A stretch of DNA of 64,000 nucleotides from positions 1 through 64,000 of the forward strand of contig JBCDBD010000010.1 of assembly GCA_039184335.1 (NCBI GenBank), read 5' to 3'. Shown here piece by piece: positions 1 to 7,549 of the stretch (position 1 is the stretch's first letter; each line of letters opens with the position of its first letter). The notes beneath the pieces are model-generated. The model saw nothing but the letters and a program-made list of their open reading frames with translations. It searched no databases and was not told the origin of the DNA. Origin of the DNA: JBCDBD01 sp039184335 (GTDB taxonomy: Bacteria; Bacteroidota; Bacteroidia; Flavobacteriales; Flavobacteriaceae). A program made the translations under genes and the position numbers.

Positions 1-197
1 ATAACGGTATCCACTAATGATTTTGCTCCAACTATTGGAATAAATTCTTTTTTAACTTCAGAAATTCTGAGATTTTCATACAAGTCATTATAGAAAGGGC
101 TTTCTTTGACTAAGTCCAATGCCTTTGAAACCGATATTCCTAAATCATCTTCTGAAAATGCCCTACTATTTTTACTTATTCTTTCACCAACTTTCAT
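1..197 (-). CDS. Hypothetical protein, 3' part cut off by window edge
   Basis: An open frame of 65 codons runs from an ATG at 197 leftwards to the window edge without a stop. The protein begins MKVGERISKNSRAF and is mixed and charged, with no membrane segment or signal peptide. I do not recognise a family. It faces the same way as the 42-codon gene at 268-396 and lies 70 bases downstream of it, so the two could be one transcript. It belongs to the AT-rich stretch that ends at the initiator tRNA gene. That it is a real gene is inferred from the clean frame and plausible codon use. Confidence 0.5.
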   Translation of the reverse strand, partial: MKVGERISKNSRAFSEDDLGISVSKALDLVKESPFYNDLYENLRISEVKKEFIPIVGAKSLVDTV

Positions 198-267
198 ATA
201 CTATTTACTTAAAATTAGACTTATGCCCCTCCTAATTCAAAGGAAGGGCATTATCAACCTTTTATGA

Positions 268-396
268 TTAATTCTCTCCTTTGCTGTCCTTTCGGTTGCT
301 CCTGACATGTGGTCTTACCTTTATGGTCTTTCCGCCAACCTTTTTTGTATAGCCTGGAATTCTGTTGTATTTTCTTCCTTCTGAATCTTTTGCCAT
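268..396 (-). CDS. Small basic 42-residue protein
   Basis: A complete 42-codon frame from ATG 396 to TAA 268. The product is very basic (many Lys/Arg) and carries IPGYTKKVGGKTIKV followed by RPHVRS. Short proteins with a similar 'IPGYT..KVxxHxRS' pattern occur near mobile elements as far as I recall, but I assign no function. It has an unusually complete Shine-Dalgarno sequence seven bases upstream (404-411), rare in Bacteroidota and a good argument that it is translated. It points away from the sigma-like/ImmA operon starting at 526. It could be an antitoxin-like or DNA-binding peptide, but nothing proves that. Confidence 0.6.
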   Translation of the reverse strand: MAKDSEGRKYNRIPGYTKKVGGKTIKVRPHVRSNRKDSKGEN

Positions 397-403
397 TTTT
401 TAA

Positions 404-411
404 CACCTCCT
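404..411 (-). promoter_or_regulatory. Strong Shine-Dalgarno site of the 42-codon gene
   Basis: The minus strand reads AGGAGGTG, a near-perfect anti-16S match seven bases before ATG 396. Most genes in this window have no such site, which fits the usual Bacteroidota pattern. Confidence 0.65.
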
Positions 412-525
412 TTCCTTCAATTTTTTGCTATCTTTCACCAACCATCCCCCTTCAATATTCTATTAACCGAAAAAAATATTATTCCCCCATTTGGGGTAAA
501 ATTTTTTTTTTCAGTCATAATCAAA

Positions 526-1170
526 GTGAAGGAAATAGGGGAGCACTTCGAAAAAAACACAAATAGGTTAGACGCTGTGAGCACGAAAGAATGGGAAAAT
601 GCTCTAAAAAAATGTCATGACCACTTAACCCTGAGATTAAGTAATAAAACGAAATATGGGGCTCACTCTTCCGAAAATCTTGGGTTTCCCGCTGTGGATT
701 ATTATACAGAATATGCATATGACAGCATTATTTATGGTCACTGGGAATGGAAAGAAGAGTTTGATTTAGGCCAACAACTTATAAGAATTGCAGACAGTAG
801 AATATCTACGATAGTGGATTCATTTGTTAGAGCCAATGAGAAGAACAAAAAAAGAGTTTCCGAGGGCAAACACCCCTTAACAGTAGCTTTAACCCCAATG
901 GATATTGAGTCTACCTTTTTTAGTTTAGAAGGGAGCGAACCACTTGATAAAGAAAAAGTTGAGATTGTAGAGAAGAGATATGAATTAATAGAAAACTACG
1001 TTTTAACCTCTGATGACGAAAGAATCAAAATTTTTTGGGAATCAGTTAAAGAGGGATTATCTCGAAGCGATGTTGCAGCTATATTGGAAATTGAACCAAA
1101 ACAGCTTGACAAGTTAAAAGAAAAATTCATGCGACAAATAAGAAAAATAGACCCTGGAAAAGATGGATGA
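526..1170 (+). CDS. Divergent sigma-70-like protein
   Basis: 214 residues from a GTG start at 526. The first half resembles a divergent sigma region 2: a basic first helix, then an aromatic 'DYYTEYAYDSIIYG' segment, a WEW motif and a helix ending 'RIADSRIS'. Residues about 165-205 (IFWESVKEGLSRSDVAAIL and after) look like a region 4 helix-turn-helix. The gene overlaps the next one by eight bases and is first in a three-gene operon ending in an ImmA/IrrE peptidase. It probably redirects RNA polymerase or acts as a DNA-binding regulator of the element. Sigma membership is my reading of the pattern; it could be another HTH regulator. Confidence 0.6.
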   Translation: MKEIGEHFEKNTNRLDAVSTKEWENALKKCHDHLTLRLSNKTKYGAHSSENLGFPAVDYYTEYAYDSIIYGHWEWKEEFDLGQQLIRIADSRISTIVDSFVRANEKNKKRVSEGKHPLTVALTPMDIESTFFSLEGSEPLDKEKVEIVEKRYELIENYVLTSDDERIKIFWESVKEGLSRSDVAAILEIEPKQLDKLKEKFMRQIRKIDPGKDG

Positions 1171-1564
1171 GATGATAAATACTCTAAATAATCTTTATGG
1201 TTTATTGATGGAAATAAACTATAACAGAGATTTGGAAGGTGAGATTTCCAACGAGGATGAGTTCGTCTCTCGTCATATAAAAAAAATATCCCTTCATCGT
1301 ACCAAAGCTAAGGCAGTTGTTCAAAAATCAAAATTTGAAAAAGCAAGAATCGAATTCTTCAGATTGAAAAAAATAGGTTTTGATAAGATAAAGGAACTTC
1401 TACCCGAAAATGAGAGAATGGAATTGGTTCCACTGTTCAGTAAATTTGAAGATATTGGAGAAGAGGATAAAGTCAAAATTAAAGAAGACGAAGAGTTTTT
1501 GTATTTCATCTCGTCTTTGAAAGATAAATTAGACAATAGTAACCGTGGCGAAAGCACAAATTGA
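1163..1564 (+). CDS. Small acidic helical protein, middle gene of sigma-like/ImmA operon
   Basis: 133 residues, rich in Lys and Glu and predicted largely helical, with no signal peptide or membrane segment. Its start overlaps the sigma-like gene by eight bases and its end overlaps the metallopeptidase gene by 20 bases, so the three are translationally coupled. Its place between a sigma-like factor and an ImmA/IrrE protease makes it a candidate anti-sigma or repressor partner cleaved by the protease, as ImmA does to ImmR in ICEBs1. That role is inference from position only; I recognise no family in the sequence itself. Confidence 0.55.
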   Translation: MDEMINTLNNLYGLLMEINYNRDLEGEISNEDEFVSRHIKKISLHRTKAKAVVQKSKFEKARIEFFRLKKIGFDKIKELLPENERMELVPLFSKFEDIGEEDKVKIKEDEEFLYFISSLKDKLDNSNRGESTN

Positions 1565-2312
1565 AGCCATTAAATTACTAAAACTCATTGGTTGGGAAAA
1601 ACCAGGAGATTTAACTTTAGAAGAAATAGCCTACTATTTAAAAGCAATCGTGAATGACACCGTGATGAACGGTTCTCAAGGAAGGATATTAATGGACGAG
1701 AACTATGCGATTATTTCTATAAATTCAGAAATCGATTATTTACCTAAAAGAAATTTTGTGTTGGCTCACGAAATAGGCCATTTAAGGCTTCATAATCAAA
1801 TTTTACCTCTATTCTCGGATAATGAAAGTACCCTTAACGAATGGTATAAAAAAGGTAAGCATGAAGAGGAAGCAAATGAATTCGCTTCAGAATTGTTAAT
1901 GCCGAGTAATTTGTTTGATTCTCAAGTAAAAGGTAGAATTTTTGATCTGTCGATGATTAGGGAAGTGGCCTCTTATTTTGGTTCATCTCAAACAGCTACT
2001 TTGTTGAAATATAGAAAAGTTGGTGATTTTCCCATTTCAATAATTTTTTCAAAAGATGGCATTGTAAAATGGAAAGCCGAATCGGATGAATTTCCCCTGA
2101 AATATTTGCCAAAAGGAAGCAAAATTCAAAATCAAACTGCAGCTTCCGATTTTTATAAAAATGGATTTTTAGAGGAAGAACCTATTAGTTTGAATCCTGT
2201 ACATTGGTTTCCAGAGGATTTTAAAATAAAGGATTACTTATACGATGAGCTGAAAGAGCAAAACTTTAGGATTGGTAAGAATGGATTATTGACCTGCTTA
2301 TGGATAGATTAA
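1545..2312 (+). CDS. ImmA/IrrE-family metallopeptidase
   Basis: 255 residues from a GTG start at 1545 that overlaps the previous gene. The zinc site is plain: LAHEIGHLRLH gives H75-E76-x-x-H79, and EEEANEFASELLMP near residues 107-120 gives the third ligand and the family's 'ANxFAxxLLMP' signature. These proteases of mobile elements and stress systems cleave a regulator to switch genes on. About 130 further residues follow the core, which may sense a signal. The operon partners, a sigma-like protein and a small acidic protein, are its likely targets. No secretion signal, so it should act in the cytoplasm. The family is sure; the substrate is not. Confidence 0.88.
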   Translation: MAKAQIEAIKLLKLIGWEKPGDLTLEEIAYYLKAIVNDTVMNGSQGRILMDENYAIISINSEIDYLPKRNFVLAHEIGHLRLHNQILPLFSDNESTLNEWYKKGKHEEEANEFASELLMPSNLFDSQVKGRIFDLSMIREVASYFGSSQTATLLKYRKVGDFPISIIFSKDGIVKWKAESDEFPLKYLPKGSKIQNQTAASDFYKNGFLEEEPISLNPVHWFPEDFKIKDYLYDELKEQNFRIGKNGLLTCLWID

Positions 2313-2360
2313 ATTTCCTCCTATTACCGTGATGTGATAACGCACGGTATGGAAAATTGC

Positions 2361-2594
2361 TTAGGCATCATTTAAATCTAATCGAGATTTTATTCTATCA
2401 ATATCTACCTGAACACTAGCAATTACTTGCTCGCGCCGGAGTGCATCTCCCTGAATGTTGTGCAATGACTTCTTGACCGAAAGAATTTCGGCTTTGATAT
2501 CTTTTTGCCCATCCTTCAAAATTTTTATTTCATCTCTTATGTGTCGGAGATGGTCAAGGACAAGATTTTCAACATTGTTTGTATCATTTGACAT
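2361..2594 (-). CDS. Small coiled-coil protein
   Basis: 77 residues from ATG 2594; a longer frame would need a GTG at 2612. After a short polar head the protein is one amphipathic helix with heptads (HLRHIRDEIKILKDGQKDIK and on) ending in a second heptad run with RIKSRLDL. It resembles the widespread small coiled-coil proteins of mobile and phage-related regions that start with an 'LDHLRxIRxEI' pattern. No function is established. It stands alone, convergent with the ImmA/IrrE operon and 48 bases from it. Confidence 0.6.
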   Translation of the reverse strand: MSNDTNNVENLVLDHLRHIRDEIKILKDGQKDIKAEILSVKKSLHNIQGDALRREQVIASVQVDIDRIKSRLDLNDA

Positions 2595-2737
2595 TTTTCT
2601 ATTATACCCCACTGATTGGAAAAAGTGTATATAAAAACGTCAAGAATTATTATCCTTCAATCGTTTAACAGAAACAATAACTAAATCTTAAGCTTTTCCT
2701 GTCAAAATATTACCTAAGCGTCAATGCGAGGGTGGGA

Positions 2738-3532
2738 ATGACATACGAAAAAACCATTCAGGACAAAACAAAAGATTTCGAGAAAGAAACCCGCAAACTC
2801 GAGCGAGAAAAAACTTCCCTAAAAGATCTCGATGAGCATCAGAAACAGGTGAATGGCAAGCATCACGGTATGTTCATCCAGAAGAACAGCTCGGTTGGGG
2901 AAAATAAAAGCAATCCCAACAGTCCAGAGAACAAAAAGAAAAAAGACTGGGACTTTTATAACCGCATTCTCAAAGAAACCCTTGATTATCTAAAAGAGCA
3001 ATCGGCAAAGATTGAACGAGCTATAAAAGCTGGTCTGAAATTAAGGGAACTCTATAAAAAAGGGGAACTCGATTATTCAAATCCCGAGCATATCACCATG
3101 ATGGAAGAATACGGGATTACCCGAGAGGAAATACAAGCAAGTGGTGAAAGTGCCTTTGATAAACGCGATGAAGAACTGTTCAATCAGAAAGTGGAGTTTG
3201 ATAGAAAAATCCAACAGGGTGAGACTCTGGAATCATATCATTTAACAAACCCAAATGACCCTAATATTCAAAATGAGATTAAAAATTTTGCAGCTCACAC
3301 CCCTATATTTGATAAGGGCGATTTGACTTTCCGCACACTAAATGAAAAAACAAACAAAAACTATAAAGAGATTGAAGCCAATTTTGGGTCAATAGCCTCC
3401 AAAGAGAGTCCAGAAGGAATTTTAAGCAACAAATCTATAAAAGCTGAATTTACAAATGTCTCAAGCGCAAATCAACTAGCCACAAATGATGTTAAATACG
3501 AAAACACTTTCGATGTGCCTAAACCAACCTAA
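2738..3532 (+). CDS. Hypothetical charged coiled-coil protein
   Basis: 264 residues from ATG 2738, six bases after an in-frame GTG; a purine-rich GAGGGTGGG stretch precedes it. The first 45 residues are extremely charged (alternating Lys and Glu, coiled coil), followed by a polar Asn/Ser/Lys linker, a second helical block near residues 75-140 and a polar tail with no clear fold. No signal peptide, membrane segment or catalytic motif is seen. Proteins of this composition sit beside mobilisation genes in Bacteroidota elements, but I do not recognise a family. It converges with the secreted-protein gene at 3535, two bases away. Confidence 0.55.
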   Translation: MTYEKTIQDKTKDFEKETRKLEREKTSLKDLDEHQKQVNGKHHGMFIQKNSSVGENKSNPNSPENKKKKDWDFYNRILKETLDYLKEQSAKIERAIKAGLKLRELYKKGELDYSNPEHITMMEEYGITREEIQASGESAFDKRDEELFNQKVEFDRKIQQGETLESYHLTNPNDPNIQNEIKNFAAHTPIFDKGDLTFRTLNEKTNKNYKEIEANFGSIASKESPEGILSNKSIKAEFTNVSSANQLATNDVKYENTFDVPKPT

Positions 3533-3534
3533 AG

Positions 3535-3948
3535 TCACTTATCTAGAGCATAGCTAAATCGCTCATAAGCTTTTCGTGACATACTTTCAGCACGACGTAT
3601 GGGCAAATCTGTGGCAGCAATATACTTCGTACAGCTCACCCCTCCAATCAAAAGAACGTAGCAATCTTTGCCATTTTCAAAATCTGGGGTTGGTTGTGAC
3701 CTTACTATACCTTGAATTGGTGTCCCTTTAGCATATGCATTATTAACACCTTGATGCACCTTGGCAAATAAATCATCATCATTGCCCATATAGAGAATTA
3801 TCAATCCATTGTTAGAATACCGCGCAGCATTCCATTGCGCATTATGGAGCTCTTCTTTGCGGAGGTCCATAACGCCCACTTGTTGTTGGGCATGAAGGTT
3901 TGCAAAGGACAGTAATAACAATAGACCGATGGTTTTTAGAGTTTTCAA
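3535..3948 (-). CDS. Hypothetical secreted protein, TTG start
   Basis: From a TTG at 3948 the protein is 137 residues and begins with a textbook signal peptide: two lysines, a leucine-rich core (TIGLLLLLSFANLHAQ) and a cleavage site after Ala-Gln. No ATG gives that peptide, and extending to a TTG at 3981 would put a polar leader in front, so I chose 3948. The mature part is mixed, with a GKDCYVLLIGGVSCTKY segment whose two cysteines could form a disulfide. It should be periplasmic or secreted. I recognise no family. It converges with the charged coiled-coil gene. Confidence 0.5.
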   Translation of the reverse strand: MKTLKTIGLLLLLSFANLHAQQQVGVMDLRKEELHNAQWNAARYSNNGLIILYMGNDDDLFAKVHQGVNNAYAKGTPIQGIVRSQPTPDFENGKDCYVLLIGGVSCTKYIAATDLPIRRAESMSRKAYERFSYALDK

Positions 3949-4188
3949 ATCTGTAGGTTTTGGAATTAAAGAAGCTGTCAATTCAAGCAGAAAACCCCAT
4001 ATATAGCCACTTACAAGAGATTTGTCCGAAAATTAGATATATTGCGTCACGATGAATTTTCTTAGTGGCTTTACTAAAATATATTCGTAAATTATCGTCT
4101 CTATGTTTCTGTATAGAGATACTACTCCCCCCAGTTTATTTTTTTTACGATTAAAAGAGCATTGATTTTGTAATCCAAAGAGATAGTT

Positions 4189-5151
4189 ATGCCCAATATA
4201 TTAGATACCCCTCCGCCAAACGTAATACAAGAATTGGACGACTTAAAAGTCGATTTAGATATCCATATTCCACAAAAGGAAGTTGATCACAATCTTTTGA
4301 TTGCAACTTGGAATATTAGAGCCTTTGGTAACCTTACAAGGAAATGGGAAAGCTCCGACAATGATAGTCCCAAAAGAGATTTACATTCTGCCCTTTGTAT
4401 TGCTGAAATAATTAGGCGATTCGATGTTATTGCTCTACAAGAAGTTAAAGCTAACCTAAGAGCTTTAAGAGATGTATTAAAAGTCTTAGGCCCTGACTGG
4501 TCACTGGTGCTAACGGATGTTAATCGTGGATCCGAGGGAAATGGAGAGCGGATGGCTTACGTTTTTGACACTAGGCGAGTAAATATGTCAGGTTTGGCTT
4601 CAGAATTGGTAGTGCCTCAGGAATGGCTTGATAGGATTGAACAGAATGCCCTAACGGAACAATTTGTTAGATCACCATATGCGGTAAGTTTTAAGGCCAA
4701 AGACCGAACCTTTATACTTGTAACGTTGCATATTCTTTTTGGTGATGGCCCAGCAGATCGTATTGCAGAGCTTAAAGGAATAGCTGAGTGGTTAGGGGAA
4801 TGGGCAGACGATATTCATGCTTACAATCACAACTTTATTGCTCTAGGGGATTTTAATATCGACAAGCGCGGTGATTTACTGACAGAAACGTTTGTTTCAA
4901 CAGGTCTTTTTATTCCTCCTGAACTTCAAAATGAAGAAGTAACTAGGTCAATTTTTGATGAAACCAAATATTACGATCAAATAGCTTGGTTTAATGGAGA
5001 AAATGATAAGCCTAAACTATCTCTGGAATTTATAAATGGAGGCAACTACGATTTTGTTGGAAAAGTCCTGAAGAATAGGGATATTACCAAAAGAAGGTTT
5101 TCGTTTATGCTCTCTGATCATTATCCTTTATGGGCAGAATTTAGATTATAA
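4189..5151 (+). CDS. Endonuclease/exonuclease/phosphatase-family protein
   Basis: 320 residues with the four blocks of the EEP fold in order: LIATWNIRAFG (Asn of the active site), VIALQEVKAN (metal-binding Glu), NFIALGDFNID (Asp and Asn) and LSDHYPLWAEF (catalytic Asp-His). No signal peptide, so it probably acts in the cytoplasm. The family covers DNases, sphingomyelinases and inositol-phosphate phosphatases and the sequence does not say which; the location inside a probable mobile element makes a nucleic-acid substrate the likelier choice. It stands alone, with about 200 bases of AT-rich DNA before it and a small inverted repeat and an integrase gene after it. Confidence 0.85.
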   Translation: MPNILDTPPPNVIQELDDLKVDLDIHIPQKEVDHNLLIATWNIRAFGNLTRKWESSDNDSPKRDLHSALCIAEIIRRFDVIALQEVKANLRALRDVLKVLGPDWSLVLTDVNRGSEGNGERMAYVFDTRRVNMSGLASELVVPQEWLDRIEQNALTEQFVRSPYAVSFKAKDRTFILVTLHILFGDGPADRIAELKGIAEWLGEWADDIHAYNHNFIALGDFNIDKRGDLLTETFVSTGLFIPPELQNEEVTRSIFDETKYYDQIAWFNGENDKPKLSLEFINGGNYDFVGKVLKNRDITKRRFSFMLSDHYPLWAEFRL

Positions 5152-5237
5152 TTTCTATAATCCAATTAAAGTAGTTGGCAAAAAATTCATCAATTCCCTG
5201 ATAGTCTGAAAATTAAAAGATAATTTTTCTTTGATTT

Positions 5238-5266
5238 CTGTCCGAATTTATCTAATAATCGGACAG
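5238..5266. repeat. Inverted repeat ahead of the integrase gene
   Basis: Perfect 8-base arms CTGTCCGA and TCGGACAG are separated by 13 bases, 31 bases before the integrase start. It could be a recombinase or regulator binding site, or a weak hairpin after the upstream gene; there is no T-tract. Confidence 0.5.
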
Positions 5267-5297
5267 TTATTGATTTGTTAGATGGAAACCCCCAGCC

Positions 5298-5867
5298 ATG
5301 TACAAAAACTCCATGAGGCTCCACAATCAATATGGACAGCGCAAATATCTAAACCAAGCCGAAAGATTGCGGTTTTTCGAGCGTACCAAGACATATTCAA
5401 TTGACACCAAATTGTTTTGCCAACTCTTGTTCTACACCGGAGCAAGAATTAGTGAAATCCATAAACTTAAACCTGATAGTATCGATTTTTCAAATGGGAC
5501 AGTGATTATTGAGACTTTGAAGAAACGACATCGTGGGGTTTTTAGGGAGATTCCCCTGCCCCCGCATCTATTAGACGACTTGGAAGATTATATTGAGTGG
5601 TTGAAGGTAAAAAAGTCTTTATGGCCATTTTCATTGCGAACAGCTTCACGTAGATTAAAAGCCATTATGGAAGATTTGGAAATTATAGGGGTAAGAGGTT
5701 GTGCTCGGGGCTTACGTCATGGTTTTGCTGTACATGCTGTAAATAAAGTACCTCTTACTTTGGTTAAAAAATGGTTGGGTCATGCCACTTTGGAAACAAC
5801 TGAGATTTATTTGCAAGTTCTTGGAATGGAAGAGCGAGCTTTGGCGAAGAAGGTTTGGACAACCTAA
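5298..5867 (+). CDS. Tyrosine recombinase/integrase, catalytic domain only
   Basis: 189 residues holding nearly the whole tyrosine-recombinase catalytic domain: R50 in YTGARISEIH, Lys 75/76 in the beta-hairpin, R140 in RGLRHGF, H162 in WLGHAT and the nucleophile Y171. The box II histidine, normally three residues before the second Arg, is an Arg here (R137), as in some plasmid and ICE recombinases with Lys or Arg at that spot. The usual N-terminal core-binding domain is missing; only about 25 residues precede the catalytic fold. It may be a naturally short form or a truncated remnant. It lies 1.3 kb from the initiator tRNA gene, which fits an element integrase. Confidence 0.85.
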   Translation: MYKNSMRLHNQYGQRKYLNQAERLRFFERTKTYSIDTKLFCQLLFYTGARISEIHKLKPDSIDFSNGTVIIETLKKRHRGVFREIPLPPHLLDDLEDYIEWLKVKKSLWPFSLRTASRRLKAIMEDLEIIGVRGCARGLRHGFAVHAVNKVPLTLVKKWLGHATLETTEIYLQVLGMEERALAKKVWTT

Positions 5868-5921
5868 ATTCAAAGAACATGCTTGTCTCTGTTACAAGAT
5901 AACTAGGAGTGCTAGTTTATT

Positions 5922-6839
5922 CTATAATGCATATTCACCTACAAGCCAATCATTCAAGTCCTTAAAACCGCTATAAAATTTACTGTTGTCTATAATCGAT
6001 ACGCTTCGATTAGAAATGCTTTCCTCGATTTTGGATTTAAATGCCCTACCCGCTAAATCATTGTCTGGCCACAAAATTACTTTTGTGTACTCCCTATCAA
6101 GAATGTATTGCGATGCCGGTTCATTAAGATTGGCAGAGTTCAAGATAATGCAGTCATTATTTGGGATATTTTTGTTTTCAATTGCGAGATAGCTTAAGAA
6201 GTCCATCACTCCTTCAAATACTTCGACCGTGCTAGAACTTGATTGTCCCTTGATGATGGAGATATCCTTTTTGCCAATCATGGTTTTAAAACCCAAAGCA
6301 TTGCGCACATCATAGCTGCCTGCCCTTGTTTTGAATGCAAGACCATAAAGCTTTCTTCCCGTTTCCGGATGTTGGAAATAAATCTGTTTTAAGTACTCTC
6401 TTGCCATATCAATTGGGATTTTACGCCGGTTCAAATAGTCGAATAGGGTTTTGCTGAATATTGGTTTAATTGAAAGAACTTGATAGGCGTCTTTTGGTTG
6501 TTTTGGTCTTTGGGTGCTGCTGCTTTTGAATATTGCCTTAGGAGCATTACCCAGGCGCTCAAACCATCTAAGGGCATCAGATACAGATGCCCCCTGCCCG
6601 ATGCTTCGAAGGTATCTCTGGGCAAACCAGATTAAATCACCACCTTTTTCACTATCACCAAAATCTTTATAAATGTCATGGATCACATTCACATGAAAGC
6701 TAGGGGTATCCTCGCCCGGTCTAAAAGGTGATTTGTACCAGAAGTCATGAGTCTTAGACTTTTTGGTGTCTGGCTCATGCCCCAAAAGAGCCAGCACAGA
6801 TGGTAATGAATATTGCTCTTTGACTTGCTTAATGTTCAT
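5922..6839 (-). CDS. Primase-like protein: zinc-less CHC2-type plus Toprim domain
   Basis: 305 residues from ATG 6839; a longer frame to 6980 adds unrelated residues. Residues about 15-75 align with the DnaG CHC2 region (SPFRPGEDTPSFHV, then a GGDLIWFAQR block), but the zinc-binding cysteines and histidine are replaced, so it should not bind zinc. The C-terminal half is a Toprim domain with EVFEGVMDFLSYL (catalytic Glu) and a WPDNDLAGR acidic motif. Such proteins are common in Bacteroidota transposons and conjugative elements, where they help start DNA replication after transfer. It sits between the integrase and the initiator tRNA gene and converges with the integrase. Confidence 0.8.
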   Translation of the reverse strand: MNIKQVKEQYSLPSVLALLGHEPDTKKSKTHDFWYKSPFRPGEDTPSFHVNVIHDIYKDFGDSEKGGDLIWFAQRYLRSIGQGASVSDALRWFERLGNAPKAIFKSSSTQRPKQPKDAYQVLSIKPIFSKTLFDYLNRRKIPIDMAREYLKQIYFQHPETGRKLYGLAFKTRAGSYDVRNALGFKTMIGKKDISIIKGQSSSSTVEVFEGVMDFLSYLAIENKNIPNNDCIILNSANLNEPASQYILDREYTKVILWPDNDLAGRAFKSKIEESISNRSVSIIDNSKFYSGFKDLNDWLVGEYAL

Positions 6840-6860
6840 GAATGGAATATTCCAAAATGT

Positions 6861-7139
6861 ATGAAGAAAAGAAATTACATTAATGCCATTATAGAGCTCA
6901 CAGAAGGTGGGTCTAGGACTGAGGTTATTTTTAAGGTTGGGGATGTGGATATTGATGATGATGTACATGTATTTGCCCACCTGAAATCAGAAAAAGAGAT
7001 TGAATTTCTAGAGCATCCCAACTTCAAGGTTATTGAATTTTGGAAAGGTAAACGCCTTAATCAAAAACGCTTGGAGTTTGATGCAGATGATTTTGATGAT
7101 TGGATGCGGGGTATTAGAAAGTATTCGCCTGAACCTTGA
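6861..7139 (+). CDS. Small acidic hypothetical protein
   Basis: 92 residues from ATG 6861, divergent from the primase-like gene with only 21 bases between the two starts. The product is acidic with an Asp-rich C-terminal part (FDADDFDDWMRGIRKYSPEP) and no signal peptide or membrane segment. The gap leaves no room for two ordinary promoters, so either its promoter lies inside the neighbouring gene or the gene is a remnant whose 5' end was lost. The codon pattern looks genuine. I recognise no family. It is the last frame before the tRNA and its hairpin. Confidence 0.45.
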   Translation: MKKRNYINAIIELTEGGSRTEVIFKVGDVDIDDDVHVFAHLKSEKEIEFLEHPNFKVIEFWKGKRLNQKRLEFDADDFDDWMRGIRKYSPEP

Positions 7140-7170
7140 TTTGTTTCAGATATGTTTCAGTGAAGAAATC

Positions 7171-7203
7171 AAAAAAGGCTCCCAAAATCTTGGAAGCCTT
7201 TTC
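7171..7203 (-). terminator. Rho-independent terminator after the initiator tRNA
   Basis: A stem of about eleven pairs (AAGGCTTCCAA against TTGGGAGCCTT) with a four-base loop and T-runs on both sides lies nine bases past the tRNA 3' end on the minus strand. It may also stop transcription of the small gene ending at 7139 on the other strand. Confidence 0.75.
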
Positions 7204-7211
7204 TTTTCTAG

Positions 7212-7284
<73 letters not shown>

Positions 7285-7549
7285 ATGTGGAGGGCAAATA
7301 TACGACAGTTTTTATATCATTTCCAAATTAGCGGGACTTTCATTTGAAAAGCATGGCGAATTCAAATGAAGCGGTCGAATTAATGCTGAGCGCAGCCGAC
7401 GCACCCCGAAAGTAAAACCCCAGATTTCTTTCACTTGAAAAATATAACTGATTCAAACAGATTGGTCGAACTGAATTTCTAAGAGTCCAACAATTGCACA
7501 CATTATACCTTCTTTCGTTCTAAAATGTATAAATTCGATTTTTCGTTAT

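Noticed and set aside
309..566. 85-codon hydrophobic frame on the plus strand
   Set aside because: It overlaps the small basic gene on the other strand and runs into the sigma-like gene; its Phe/Leu richness reflects AT-rich DNA.
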